Below are positions 11,455 to 23,649 of a stretch of DNA of 64,000 bases, piece by piece (positions within the stretch are counted from its first letter, which is position 1; every line of letters begins with the position of its first letter). Source of the DNA: Talaromyces rugulosus (lineage: Eukaryota > Ascomycota > Eurotiomycetes > Eurotiales > Trichocomaceae); contig NC_049562.1 in assembly GCF_013368755.1 (NCBI RefSeq), forward strand, positions 2,542,001-2,606,000. Reading direction: 5' to 3'. A program made the translations under genes and the position numbers. A model generated the notes under the pieces. That model was not told the origin of the DNA, ran no database searches, and saw only the letters and a list, made by a program, of their open reading frames with translations.

Positions 11455-12897
11455 GAGGCTGCTGAAATAGAAAAAAATAGCGTCAAAAAGTGGTGGTTTT
11501 TTTTTGGGCGATCTACATAGGACGTACCCTATGAAAATAGAAAAGTGGGCCTATACTGCCGCCTCGACGCTCCTGCGGCTCCGGCTCTGGCGCCTAATAA
11601 TAAAAACTATCTTTGAGCTTTTTTTACTATATATAATTTTTTTAGTATTGAAGATTTTTCATGAATTTTTTTTTAAATTCTAATTATTAACCCTATTTGG
11701 ACTTTATGGTTTTCACTGTATAATTTTGTTAGCGCTTGGTATGTAGTTGTTTATAGATAACTTAGTCTGATTTAGGCAATCCTTGAGAGGAAGTGGGGCC
11801 GGTGCCAGCTGAGGATCGACAAACGCACGGCTGGACCCTTGTGTACCGCCACCAGCCACACGGTTCAAATTGTTCCGGAGACGTCAAGTAAATTGTATAG
11901 CAAGTCAAAATGATATCCAGTCAATTACTGGGCTCTGGCGGATTCTACTACTACTTTCTATTTATATACAAGTCTAGACTTTTAGGTAAAAAATAGCATT
12001 TAAAACGGGTATATGTATATATATGCTCTTTAAACTTATAATAGTGATTTTTATATTTCAAAATATATCTCAAAACTGTAAGTAATATGGTAGGTCGAAA
12101 TCATATCAAAGTGTTGTGAAATCATTTAATAGCCATTTCAAATCATTTCGACAGCATTTCGACATATCATATAATTAATATAGACATGGAGTTGCTGAGA
12201 TAGATTGATTACCATGTTAGGTTAGGTCACAACGCACACACCACGATAACCGGAACAATATAAGTCCGAAACCGGTTTTGGCACTTGGTCTGTGTATTTC
12301 TATTTATTATTACATGTTTAAGAACATGGGAGATAGTGAGTGCTCGTGGACTGCATACTGTAAGCCAATCATTCTGCGCATTGATAGAACAACCCATACC
12401 AAAATGTTACACCATAACAATGCCCAAGTAATATATGCCCGAGAACTCGCCTGTAAGCAGATTCAGTCCACACCAGGCTCGTGCCACGATGAAACGGCTG
12501 CTGGAAGTTGGTGGGAATCTAGATGGACCTAATAGAGAAAGGTTTCAATGTTTGCTACTTTGTCTTGATACAATAATGTGTTGTGGCTCGCAGTCAAGTT
12601 TCAAACTTTAATATTGCCATGACTTTAGTGGTTTTAACTTGGTAAACTACATTCATGTAAATTCGAGCATTTACCAATTCTGTACCCTTAATGATAACAT
12701 CCTCGTGCTTAGATATCTATTACACCTACACCTGCAATATTTAAAGAAATACAACCATGAGATACTCCAATGTCGTAAATATTCATACCCTTGAATCATT
12801 CTTTTCATCCCACTATCTATCGGGGGAGACAACTGGTAAATACACAACTGGTAAATACAACACAATTGACCTATCAAAACCTCCGGTAAACTCTTGA

Positions 12898-13702
12898 TCA
12901 CGTCAGCTTCTGCTTGATGAAGAAGGAGCGAAGATGCGACAGCTGCCATGCGCAAGTCACCGCTAGGACGACCAGTTGCATCAGAGACCATCGGACAGCG
13001 CGAGAGTTTGTTGCTTCGGATTGATCACGGAACTCGGCTTCCCGTTCCTGCATAGTTGTTAGCTATCTCAAACTACAGAGAGAAAAAAAAAAGGTATAGA
13101 AACACACCCGTTGAAACACTTGCTCGCGGCGGATATCCTCGAGACGACTGTTGAGATCCTTGACGCGCTGGACAATATCCGCCATCTTGCCCGAGTCCTC
13201 CGTTTCAATCTTGCTAGTCGAGCCAATGACAATATCCAAGTTCAGTTTCACCAGAGGGGAGTTGGACAACCAGCTTCCGCTCTGCGACTCTGGCGTAAAA
13301 CAGATCTTGTGTTGGCCGGCGTCGGCGGCGGTGAATGTGAAGCGGCCGTCGCTCCCGCTCCTTTGCGAGACGACTCGGTGGTCGTTGTCAAAGGTCTCGA
13401 CCACGGTGATCCAGATCTGGAGAGCGGGATCTTGACTCCATGTGTTTGAGCTTCGGTCGAGGGACTCGGCTTTGTATGTTCCTGTAGCAAAAGTTCATCA
13501 GTACTTGTAGCCCTTATGTTGTTCGTAGGTGGAAAAGGTAAAACATACCGACGACGAGTGTGTCCTTGGGCAATTCCTCAAAGAAACACTTCTCCTGCCT
13601 GCCATCCATATACAGATGGAGAGCGCGTACTTGCGAGGACAAGACAGTGAGCAAGACAAACGCCGATAGCAGCCACGACGGGCTGGTCCGTGAAGCCGTC
13701 AT
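12898..13702 (-). CDS. p24 family cargo receptor (emp24/gp25L, p24-alpha type)
   Basis: p24 proteins recruit cargo, notably GPI-anchored proteins, into COPII/COPI vesicles between ER and Golgi. Model on the minus strand: 13702-13549, 13481-13108, 13047-12898; 225 residues in frame. A signal peptide covers about residues 1-27. The mature start [19 protein letters not shown] is the hallmark of the alpha subfamily (Erp1/5/6, TMED9). A GOLD beta domain follows with its second Cys (KICF), then a coiled coil around [18 protein letters not shown], a membrane helix, and a short tail FFIKQK with the diphenylalanine sorting signal. It is divergent from swc4 with a 359-bp shared upstream region. Confidence 0.92.
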
Positions 13703-14061
13703 GGCGGCAATGGGTTGAATTCAAGAAAGCGAACAAGAAAAAGAAAAGACCAGAGTTCAACGGCAAAGAAAGCGATTCATTAAACGTGTATTAATTTGTG
13801 TTTGTTAGTTGGTTGATGCTCAAGGGGGGAGACTTTCTGTCAACCTGGCCGCAACACGCTCACCGCCCGCCGCTGAGCCAATGAGCGTTGGGGGGCCATT
13901 CCAGGCTAACCGTTGCGCGCCTTCCTCGACTTTCGTACTCATGACACTGTCCATCACGAACGACACGCGCCTTTGATAAATATATCGACTTTCGCCCGGA
14001 ATCGCGTCCTGCACTTTCTTTTATTCGATACTACTTACAGAGACAGCGCGCATCGCCCACC
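13703..14061. promoter_or_regulatory. Shared divergent promoter, p24 gene / swc4
   Basis: 359 bases between two ATGs pointing away from each other. GC-richer than the desert to the left. No distinct TATA box seen. Confidence 0.6.
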
Positions 14062-15989
14062 ATGGCAGCTGCCGATGTTCGCGACATGCTGGATTTGCCC
14101 GCCGATGGGCAGCAGCCCAGACCACACAAAAAGCAAAAAGTTGTCGAGAAAAGACCAGGTGAGGAGATATCCCCCTAAGCCTTGTGTGTGTACTTCCTTT
14201 CTGACCGCCGAAAAGAGGGCATCACCCGTGAACTTTTTGCCTTGTTGGGTGAAAAGGCGCCTCCAATCTCTCTCACCGAGAACAAGTACAAACTGAAAAA
14301 GTCCAATCGAAGAGCGCTTCCATGGTATGCATATGCAACGCAACCTGGGTACAAAAAATTGAAGAGTCAGGCTCTAACTGTGCGCCTAGGCAATTGTCCG
14401 AATTCAAAAACGACGCGCGACAAGATGGGCTGGTTCTCAAGCATTGGCAGAGACGGACGGATACTACGAATAAGCCGCCACCGCCGGCAGACGCTGCAGC
14501 AATGGATATTGATGAACAGACCAAGGACGAAACACAGCAGCCGGCTGAGCAGCCTTATATGTTTTCCAAATACAACATTAAGCCCCAGCTTCCCAAGAGA
14601 TATACCGACGAACAATACAACCGGCACCTGCAAAACGACGACTGGACGCGTGAAGAAACAGACTATCTGATGGACTTGGTCGAAGAATACGATCTCAGAT
14701 GGGTGATAATTGCAGACCGATACGACTACCAAGCCAAACTCGACGGTGGCAACGAAGCAAGCTCGACAGCACTGGTCCCCGCGAATCGCACGCGAACAAT
14801 GGAGCAGATCAAATCTCGCTTTTATACTGCCACGGCGACCATGCTCGCTCTCGAGCACCCGCCGTCGGAAATGTCAGAAGCCGAGTTTGCCCTGCATGAG
14901 AAGATGATGAAATTCGACGCGGAACGAGAAAAGGCGCGCAAAGAATTGGCTGCACTCCAGCTTAACCGCACTGCCGACGAGGTTCGCGAGGAGGGTGTTC
15001 TCCTCGAGGAGTTGAAGCGTATTGTGACGAATGAGCAAAACTTTATTGCCGAACGCAAGGAGCTCTACGAAAGACTAGACATCCCCTACCATGTCGCCAA
15101 CACAACCATGTACCAATCCAGCCAGGGACTCTCACAGCTTCTGGGAACTCTGATGCAGGCAGACAAGAGTAAGAAACGGCGGACGATTCCTGGAATCGAC
15201 AACCTGGCAAGTCCCGCTGGTCAAACTCCAACGCAGAGCCTATCAAACGGAATGCGTGACAGCCAAGTCGACACCCCCACCACCGCTACATCAACCAACA
15301 AGAAGATGTCGGCAGCGGCAGCGGCCGCAGCAGCTGCCGCAGCAAGCGCGACTCAACCAGCTGTCAAGACGCTCACCAAGGAAGAGGAAGAGAGATACGG
15401 CATTCGGCACCACGACCGAGTCACTCCCGGCGTGCAGTTCCGCAACGACAAAGCCGTCAAGCTCACACAGGCAAAATCCAATATCCAAACCCAAAAACTT
15501 GGCGCGGCGCTTACAGAGCTCGATATCCCCTTGCGGCTGCTCATGCCTACGGAGAAAGTGTGCAAGGAATTCGAGAAACTCATCCACCAAGTAAACTCCC
15601 TTCTCGATGCTCGCAAGGTATCTGAAAAGGTAGAGGGCGAGATCCGAGTCCTCGAAGCCGCCCGCGACGAACGACGCAAGAAGGACCAGGAAGCAAACCC
15701 AGGCAAAGAAAAGACGATCAAGGTGGAGTCGGAAGACCAGCCTGGTGTGAGCAGTGGCGGCGGTCAAGCCAACAACAATAACAACGAGGGAGAAGAAGAC
15801 GATAATAATTCCGATAAGGAAGACCAAAGTAATACTGAAGGGGTCGGCGCTGATGATGATGGGGACGTTGATGTAGAGGAAGAAAACGCCACCGAGAACA
15901 AGGAGAAACAAGCGTCCTCTTCGAACAAAAGGTCCGCGAGTGTCCTTAGTGCTGCCAGTGACAAGAGCTCCAAGAGACAACGAAAGTAG
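14062..15989 (+). CDS. swc4: SWR1/NuA4 complex subunit Swc4 (Eaf2/DMAP1 type)
   Basis: A shared subunit of the SWR1 remodeller (H2A.Z deposition) and the NuA4 acetyltransferase. Exons 14062-14158, 14216-14324, 14390-15989; 601 residues. The N-terminus VRDMLDLP and EGITRELFALLGEKAPPI are typical. The conserved DGLVLKHWQR precedes the SANT domain at about residues 150-205 (DDWTREETDYLMDLVEEYDL). A helical region (ALEHPPSEMSEAEFALHEKM) follows, then a run of alanines and a DMAP1-like C-terminal region ending in a long acidic Asn/Glu/Asp tail. Intron 2 contains a CTAAC branch site. The alternative frame opening inside intron 2 at 14322 is an artefact. Confidence 0.93.
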
Positions 15990-16151
15990 GTAGTTTTATT
16001 GTTAGCTCTTGTATCACAATGTACGATATTGAACATCATCCCGTTTATATAATATTGCGTAGGAGGAATTCAGTCTCACTACTAATAATTATACAAAACT
16101 GCTATAATACATACTAATCCAACGACTTTTGTGTGCCTGATACAAGAAAGT

Positions 16152-17729
16152 TCAATGTACTTCTTCTCTGACAAATGAATGCGCCAAAGTAGACAGCTGG
16201 AATCGGTCATCATTATCACTGCTGGCCTCAGAATAGGCATTACTCCCACTTTTGACGTCCCTTTTAGAGTGAACCAATGCGCCGGGCGTTACTACTGGTG
16301 GCTGGGACATGGTGCTAGCTCGACGGTGCTTGGATCTTCTTCGTCTTGCAACTCTCCAGGCTTCGATGTGATGATCCCCAAGCTCCTCCTTTGGAACATA
16401 GCTGCGTGAAGGGATGGTTGTCTCGAATTGAGGGTCTGGAGGGTCGTACTGCCGAGCGGCCTTGATGTCTAAGCCTGCATGATACCTGGCAATCTCTTTT
16501 TTCCCAAGACCGAAAACGCAGAGCATGGCATCGGAGATTCCCTGGCGGATGGCACCGGAAATCAATTGACGTCTTTTTTCCTCGGCGCGGGTTTGCTCAG
16601 AGTCTGGCGAGGCGCGGGTGCAAAAGTCGCGGGCAATCACGCCGTCCTCAAAACCTGCGCATGGGTGGTTTCTTTCTTCCGTTGAGTGGCTAGGAAAGCT
16701 TGACCATGAGGATTTTCTGCTGGTATCTGCTGTTGTTTCTGGGTTGACATCTGGCAATTCAACGGCTTTGTTATGCGCGATTTTGATATCGCTGGCCCAG
16801 ACGGATTGACTCTCGTCGAGAAGAGGAAAATCATCCTTGGTGTTTGTCACTTGGGCATCTTTGGAATCACTCAAGGCTGCCACGTCTGTTTCCTCGCTTT
16901 CAACAAAAGAGTATCCATATCCATAGCGTTTGCCCTCTGACATCCATCCAATACTGATTTTCCTAGTCGAATCTCTTGTCCCCGTGGCTTCTTGTCTCCC
17001 ATGATTGAACAACTCGGTAAACTTGCTCTTTGTTTCAGAATCCGAGACGACCATGGGCGTGTTCTCGCTTGTATGAGATTCACGAGCTTGGTGCAGACTC
17101 GATGATGTCCTTACAGAGTAAGGATGCTTGCTCGCAGCCAAGGGATCCACAGCGTTTCTTTTTTTTGGAAGAACCAGAGAAGACAGTCGTCGACGCTCAA
17201 AACTCGGGAAAGGAATGGGACCACTATCTGACAAGCCGAGAATCCGTGGTGAAGCACTAGTTCTGTCAGTGTGATGGAAACCAAGAGCACTTAGCGATTC
17301 CCAGCTCTGGCTTGAAAATCGAGGGCTGGATATGAACTGCGCGTCGCTATCGTAACCCCCATCACTGACAAGGTCAGGTGTCCGACTCCTTGTCTTCTTC
17401 GCTGGATCTGTACTGAGCACCTCCTCTTCTCGAGCATCTTCACGCAAGACTTGACTAGCGCTGTCTGACAACCCATCCAAGCCAGTCGTATATTCTTTGC
17501 GTTTTACCAGTCTCTGAAACAACGATGGCTGTGACTTTAGCGGAGCGCTGTTACCGGTAGTGGTATCGACTGCCTGCCGAAAGATTTCTCGTAGCTCAAT
17601 GTCAGGACCATTTTCTGGTGGGCGTTTTCTCGGAGATACGCTTTTTGAGGGCTGTGCAGTGCTATCGGCATCAGCTTTTCGCGTTCGACTGCTTGCCTGT
17701 CGTTGGAAATGGCCTCTGAATAAAGTCAT
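16152..17729 (-). CDS. Disordered fungal protein of unknown function
   Basis: Uninterrupted frame of 525 residues. Rich in Ser, Arg, Asp and Thr with no signal peptide or clear membrane segment, so probably a largely disordered cytosolic or nuclear protein. Basic clusters (RKRPPENG, RRRRSKHRR) could serve nuclear import. The most ordered-looking part is near residues 385-450, around EEKRRQLISGAIRQGISDAML and a short hydrophobic segment. No domain recognised. Its 3' end converges on swc4 within 160 bases. Confidence 0.75.
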   Translation of the reverse strand: MTLFRGHFQRQASSRTRKADADSTAQPSKSVSPRKRPPENGPDIELREIFRQAVDTTTGNSAPLKSQPSLFQRLVKRKEYTTGLDGLSDSASQVLREDAREEEVLSTDPAKKTRSRTPDLVSDGGYDSDAQFISSPRFSSQSWESLSALGFHHTDRTSASPRILGLSDSGPIPFPSFERRRLSSLVLPKKRNAVDPLAASKHPYSVRTSSSLHQARESHTSENTPMVVSDSETKSKFTELFNHGRQEATGTRDSTRKISIGWMSEGKRYGYGYSFVESEETDVAALSDSKDAQVTNTKDDFPLLDESQSVWASDIKIAHNKAVELPDVNPETTADTSRKSSWSSFPSHSTEERNHPCAGFEDGVIARDFCTRASPDSEQTRAEEKRRQLISGAIRQGISDAMLCVFGLGKKEIARYHAGLDIKAARQYDPPDPQFETTIPSRSYVPKEELGDHHIEAWRVARRRRSKHRRASTMSQPPVVTPGALVHSKRDVKSGSNAYSEASSDNDDRFQLSTLAHSFVREEVH

Positions 17730-17954
17730 TGCGGCTTGTGCAGCGGTATTACATCATGCAGCGAGAATCATATGGTCGGTATAATATCAATTGATCGATT
17801 GAATAAAGCACGGCACGAAGAAAGCAAGAAGAGAGCTGGAAGCTGGTTGTACTAGGGACCGTCAACTGGTGGTCAGCGAGGAAGGAGCGCAACCCGGCTG
17901 TCCACCTACCAGCCCGGACTTTGACTCTTCCTTTTTCGAGCTGAAGTATTATTT

Positions 17955-17983
17955 TGACTACTATGACTACTATGACTACTATT
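17955..17983. repeat. Tandem 9-mer GACTACTAT, three copies
   Basis: Three direct copies near 17956, 17965 and 17974 between a reductase 3' end and the start of the disordered protein gene. Short and without obvious function. Confidence 0.7.
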
Positions 17984-18016
17984 ATTGAATATAAACGATT
18001 GGGATAAACATGCTCA

Positions 18017-19142
18017 TCACAAAAATGGAATCCCCGGGATAACAGCACTCCGGCCAGCGACATCGTCTTTGCCAAACTTCCCGATATACCATTCCCGGCC
18101 GCGTCGTGCCTGGGGCAGCATAGTGAAGATATTGTTGAGTACAAAGACAAGAGCAGGCAATGGGAGCGGCACTCTCAGCCAGTTCGCCAACGACGCAAAT
18201 GGCCACAGCCATGGGGCAAGAGTAATCGACGGGGTAGTCTCTGTCAAAGGCGCACCGGAGCGAGCAGCGGGATAGACAGCGAGACCCACCAGCATGAAGC
18301 CGATCCATTCGAGCCACTCAAAGGAATAATGCGGATAGAGGATCCATCTAAAGAGGCCCTTTGCCGGAGGGATGACGTAGACTTTGTGATATATGTTTGT
18401 CTTTCCCTCTGCGCTGATCTCTTTGCCTGCCTCGTCGTTCTTTTTGGCAGCCCGACGCAGGGCCTCTTCACGGCGAAGACGCCAGAGAGTCCTCTCGGCG
18501 CGGATGTTATTGATCATGCTGTATGCGAAAAGAACACAACCAAAATAGGGGACGATCTGCTGCACTGGAGACGGCGGGAGATCATTCAAGAGGGCGCCAT
18601 TCGCTTTGAACCCTGAGAAACCGATATCGTAACCGACAATCCAGCCTCCAATACAAGCAGAATTGAACCAGTTAAAGATGCAAGCAAACAAAAAGAGCTC
18701 CAGTCTCGCGGGTGAGATACTCGGCGCAACAAACAGCGGATTCACAATGGACCGGTTGAAGTAATGAATCACATAAAGGGCTCCGGCCACCTTGTTCCAG
18801 AACGGCAGCTCGGCGATGCTCATCTGCGCCGGCAGTGTGGCGAGAATATGCAGCAGCTGAACGGGGCCAACGAGCTCCATGAGGCACCAGGCAAAGCGGC
18901 CGTTGAGGTTCAGGCGCGAGTTTTGCAGAGAGAACTTCCCTGCGGGGTGGTAGTTGATGAGCCATTGGAGGGTGGTTGCCTGAGAACATTAGTAGTTGTA
19001 ATAGCACTTCAATGGCAGAAAAAGAACAGGAATTGAATCGTACAGCAGGGAACCACTGGAAAATGCCTAGCTGCCAGCTATATGCCCATGGTGTTGGTGG
19101 GAAAAACGACTTGACAATGTCCAACGCAGACATTTCGACCAT
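18017..19142 (-). CDS. Steroid 5-alpha-reductase family membrane enzyme
   Basis: Two exons on the minus strand, 19142-19044 and 18979-18017, with a 64-nt intron; 353 residues. Several hydrophobic helices span the chain. The C-terminal family signature is clear: YVIPPAKGLFRWILYPHY followed by FEWLEWIGFMLVG, and at the end NNIFTMLPQARR..EWY..KFG, the NADPH-binding-type region of 3-oxo-5-alpha-steroid 4-dehydrogenases. Such enzymes reduce the delta-4 bond of 3-oxosteroids or related polyprenol/enoyl substrates in the ER membrane; the true substrate here is not readable. Similarity covers the C-terminal domain, and the N-terminal part is fungal in type. Confidence 0.87.
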
Positions 19143-19778
19143 CCAGATTCCAGCTTCGTAGCCAGTTTCCCACGAAGCGCGAATTCAAGACGTGTGTGTA
19201 ACTAACAAGGCCAATGTGAAAAATATGAGATGAAAAATTAAGCAAAAGTGAAATTTATCAACAAAGTCACCCGGTGTGATGCAACCGTGCGATTTAACAT
19301 TATTTAACATTAAACTACGTCAAAGCTACAAGTCGGTACCAAGTTTGCGGGGGATTTGCCCCTTCTTGAGGTGGGTCTAGTGATCGCCCGTCGCTGGTTT
19401 GTACGTGACATCAACCGACTATTTACTGCTAGGTTGAATAACGTAAGAACAAAGCTGATCTTTGGAATTTCTTTTATTAGGACCATTTGAAGATTGGTTG
19501 ATTTGAGGGTTGGAGACTACTTCTATGCATGTGCTTCACTTCCGCTTCTAATATTCGATTTTGAATGCCAGCTCGACCAGCAACTATATATAGATAAGTG
19601 AAAACCGGTATGAATGAGGTATGCAAATATGACATCTAGATGCTTAAATGCCGTTTCTTATCCAGCTATCAATGTTAATGCTAATGCTATCAAGTACCCA
19701 AAGATCTAGCTAACTCGCCCTGACCGTCACGAACAATAGCTATTCGCAAACAGAAATAGACTAGTCTAGTCTAAAGAA
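19143..19778. other. Intergenic between reductase and ufd2
   Basis: 636 bases upstream of the reductase and downstream of ufd2. AT-rich in 19230-19330 and 19430-19620. CTAG-rich near 19760. No gene or repeat of note. Confidence 0.45.
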
Positions 19779-22700
19779 TCATCCAGTCGCCGTATCCATG
19801 ATATCGGCTCCCTTCAACTTGGATGCTTTTCGTTCCGCTTTAAAATCTTCGATCTGTTGTTTCACTTCGATGTCTGGACGAGTCAGTAAGCTGAACGACT
19901 AAAGAAAAAGAACAGAAGACATACTTGTTATGACATCTTCGATCTTCAGTGGCGCACGGTTAAAGGGATCGTTAGGGTCACTCAAAAGATGTGCCTGAAT
20001 AGTAGCGCGGTCGACCGTCACCTTTGAACCAGGAAGAGTGACTGGGTCTTCCATAAGGGTATACATCAAAGGGTCTATAATGTGTTAGTTCTTCTTTATT
20101 CTTCGCCGAAGATAAATTCACGTACCCAGGAATTCGTCAGGAATCTCTCCCAGGTCCTCCTCGGCCTGATCATCTGCTTCCTTGGCCGCCTTCACCTGTT
20201 TCTGTAGTTGCGTCCACCGAATCATGTCTTCTTCTGATTTGAGCGCCCATTTGCGCAAGATATCAGCTGCCTTCTCGAAATTCTGCGGTTTATAGGAACG
20301 GCCGTCCCGTGCGACTGCGTAGATGAAGTTTTCCTTTTCCATCAAGTTGAGATAGACGTCAACAAGCTCGCTCAGGAGCCCGCGCGGGTTGAACCCGTAT
20401 TCTTGGAGATTGCCGACCCGTAAATTCGAGCTTCTCGGGCCTACCATTGCGTCGAGATTGTAGTCGAGCATGTCAGCCAGTCGTTGGACAATCTCCGGCA
20501 TTGTGAAGGAATCTGCGAGTGCCTCGGTGAAGAGTTTGAGCATGGCCACGGTTTCGTTTGTCAATTGCATGTATGACTTGGCCCTTCCCTGCGCTGCTGA
20601 CAAGGCTTCTTCCTTTTCTTGTCGCTCGGTCTGCTCCATCGTGTTTCCTTCCCGGTTGAGGACTTCTTGGGTGTCGTGGATGGTGATGAATGCCGTGAAC
20701 GATTCGTCAAGGACAAAAGTGACATCGTTCAGGAGAAGATTCACAAATCGTACAAAAAAGTCGAGATTCTGCTGTGCTTGATTCGATAGCTGTTCTCTGT
20801 ACGCCGGGTTGCCCCAAATACACTTGATGATCTGAAAAATTTCGTATCGGATATTGAACTTGTCAAAGAACTGAGTATGGGTACCGGTGAACTCAGCCTC
20901 GATGTAGAACTTCATCACAGAGTGGAGGAGATATTCGGTAGCAAACGGCATCGAATTGAGCAAATCCACGAGAACTCCGCGGGCTCCGCCCGGGCGAGGC
21001 CACGTTCCACGGAAGAGAATTGAAATGAGACCAGCTTTTAGGTAAGGATTCTTAATATACTGCGAACTCTCAAGGAACGCGATGCAAAGCATCACAAGCT
21101 CGTCGCCCTGCGTAGCTGTGATAATCTGTGGCATGGACCACATGATGAATTTGAAGTTGCTCACAATGTCGTCAATAAAATATTCGGGTAGACACTTGAA
21201 AACCTCCTCAGGATCTTCTGGCAGCGGTAGCGCGATCTTCTTTTTGGGAAAATCAACACCGGAAATGAGACGAAGCAGCCAGACGATGACATATCTCATA
21301 AACTGCATGGATCGCGTTTGCCACAAACTGTCAAACAGTACCCCCTGGAGACTATACTTGAGGGAAAGTCCTAGGTCAAGCCTGTCCTTGTACTTTTTCA
21401 ACGCATCCTCAAAAGTCCGTAATTGAGCTGGGTTATGGATCCATTTGTGTCGTTCCAATTCGAACTTGTTGACAGTGGACTCCATATGCCGAAGATCCTT
21501 CTCCAACTGTTCAAGCTTCGATGTTAACGACTCACTGCCATAGTGGTGAGCGGCAACGGTTAGGAAGAATATTTCAGTGATAAAGTTCGAAGTGCCATCC
21601 GCTTTCCTGGAATAGAATTCGTCAGACTGATGTTGGTCTGCGTTGATCTTGGTTTCATCTCGCAATTGAACCCGAGGATTTCTGTGAAGGTAATCCGAAT
21701 CGATACGGTCAATCTGTTGTATTTAGCACGGCTACATGTTCCAAAACGAAGAGTGTAGTTATACCTTTGTGAAAGCTGCATCCATAAACGGCTCGCAGAG
21801 CTGATCTAGACATGTCGTGATGTTGAACATGAATCCATCAGAAGACACAGTTTTGGGATCAACCTGCATAGCCCTCCTCTTGTGATTCAGATTAATCGCA
21901 GTCGCAAGCCAATCGAGTACCTTTTCTCTCGCATCTTTGGAAGCCCTAATAAGATGGTTTATGATATCCAAGAGATCAGAGCTGAGAAGCTGCTGCGTCA
22001 TTCGAAGCGACCGTTGCGAGTTCATGATGAATCCTTGGTCTCTAGTTTTTGGACTGGAAAAGTACGTCGAAGTCACAGGGCCTTGCAGCGGAGACAGACG
22101 GAACCACGGGCCAAGTAATGTAACAAGTTCAAACGTTGCAGGTTCTGCAGAGGCTAAGAATAGGGAAGACTCTGTTATGGCGGAGCCAATAGCGGCATGA
22201 TGAACAAGATTTCTCAAAGCCTGGAAAACCATCAGAAACATCCGAAACGAAAATGTAAAAAAAAGTGTTCATACCGCTACATAAGGTTTAAAGTCGTCGT
22301 TCATCGTCTTGGAAGACAACTCTTGGCTTAGTTGTTCGACAGAGGCAATGATGGTTGTCTTCAAATCATCCTGCTCGTCAAACTGCTTCACTATTTCTGC
22401 AATAAAATCAAAATCGATGCCCCGGTCGTCTTCGACGTCAAGGAGGAGGTGAGGAACCAAAGGAGTTCGAGCGGTTGGAGCGGCACTGTTGTCACTAGTT
22501 AGAACGAAAGTAACCATTAATATAGAAAATAACTGACTTGAACATATCTGGCATCGTGATGGCAAAAATACAATAGCTCAGACATAGCCGTTTTGCCTCG
22601 CTCAACACAGCGAATCGAGGATCATCATTTGACGTCTTTCTAAAGCCCTTTAACAATCGCCTTACACGTTTCCAGCACGGCAAAAGGTAATTTAAAGGTG

Positions 22701-23270
22701 GGGTTTGACCGGTATTCGACGCTGCTTCTAGGATCGCCTGGTCCAGCACTCCAACAGACACCCGCACCGCCGACCCATCTTCCTCGAGCTCAGACTTGAG
22801 ATCCGAGAGGTATGTCAGTTTTTGACCGTGGATATCCCTCTGTTGGCTTTCATCGAGGGTGATGCAGAACAGTGCGCGAAGTGTTCTGTCCTCAAACGCC
22901 TCGAGAGTCTCCTCTGACCGCGGGGTTTGCCGTTTCGAAGGCGTTGGTGTAGACGACGGTGTTGTGTCGCTAGATGCAGCCGGTGTTATTCTGATCCGCT
23001 TCCCCTGCGTTGCTGCTCCCTGGTTTGTAGCTTGCTGAGGTGTCGCATTAATGCTGGCATTACTGTCGCGGGGCGGTTGCGTAGATGGCGATGTGCTGCT
23101 GACTGGAGATTCTGACGATGGCGATGGCGTCGAGCTCGTCTGCGTGCCTAACTTTGCAAGTCTCTTATTGCGAATCTTCACACAATTCTGGTATCAGCAT
23201 TATTTCTCTAACAAGCAACCAACGAAGCATCGAAACGGACCTTATCGGCATCTGACTGCGGTTCAGACAT
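19779..23270 (-). CDS. ufd2: Ubiquitin conjugation factor E4 (Ufd2), U-box ligase
   Basis: Elongates ubiquitin chains on substrates of the UFD/Cdc48 pathway. Seven exons on the minus strand: 23270-23241, 23175-22538, 22494-22275, 22220-21765, 21713-20126, 20074-19925, 19873-19779; 1058 residues in frame. The N-terminus is Ser/Thr/Pro-rich and variable. The Ufd2 core follows, with the typical [23 protein letters not shown] and [16 protein letters not shown] stretches. The C-terminal U-box (about 978-1050) shows [36 protein letters not shown] and the terminal amphipathic helix. All six introns have canonical ends. A short first exon of ten codons ([10 protein letters not shown]) precedes the body. 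Confidence 0.95.
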
Positions 23271-23310
23271 CTTTGGAGTGATTGCCTCCGATGATCGAGA
23301 ACCACCGAGT

Positions 23311-23317
23311 TATAAAA
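23311..23317 (+). promoter_or_regulatory. TATA-like box before an isolated exon
   Basis: TATAAAATAG lies 19 bases before the ATG at 23330, closer than usual, so it may instead be fortuitous. Confidence 0.3.
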
Positions 23318-23329
23318 TAGGAAAATGAA

Positions 23330-23443
23330 ATGGCACGTCCGGCTCCAAGTGCAAGGCGCTCGAGACGAAGTCGCAGGTATCAGTCGCAGCAGTCACAATC
23401 ACAGTTACCAGGGGAAGACGATGACAACATTCGCCGACTATCT
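23330..23443 (+). pseudogene. Orphan first exon of a truncated gene
   Basis: Divergent from ufd2. ATG opens 38 codons rich in Arg, Ser and Gln (MARPAPSARRSRRSRR, then a Gln/Ser repeat and GEDDDNIRRLS), ending at a textbook donor GTGAGT at 23444. No acceptable continuation was found: downstream lies a decayed kinase-like gene in a different composition. It looks like the 5' end of a conserved nuclear-type gene cut off at the edge of an accessory region. Alternatively it is a 45-codon frame ending at TAA 23465-23467. I cannot name the parent gene. Confidence 0.45.
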
Positions 23444-23649
23444 GTGAGTTTCGCCCGCATTGACTAAGCTATCGGGGCGGTGGGGCCTAATGTTTATCCG
23501 GCAGTCCCCACTATCTACTATATTATTTTGTCCATCTTAATGACCTTGTTTGTTAATTATAAAGTTATTAATTTCGCTGGTGTAGCTTAAATTCATTGAA
23601 ATCCAAGAAAATATATTTTTTTGTCCCATCATGTCAACACCATTCTTAG

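Larger units (their letters stand above)
10905..12897. other. AT-rich intergenic desert
   Basis: No gene supported. 10905-11060 is the promoter of the minus-strand membrane protein. The rest is AT-rich (11160-12650) with short frames only; 11425-11454 is a perfect foldback and 12085-12165 has repeated CATTTCGACA/AAATCATTT words. The composition suggests old mobile-element remains, but no transposase signature was found. Confidence 0.5.

Noticed and set aside
23330..23467. Complete 45-residue Arg/Ser-rich protein
   Set aside because: The frame crosses a perfect splice donor and ends soon after; an orphan exon is more likely.
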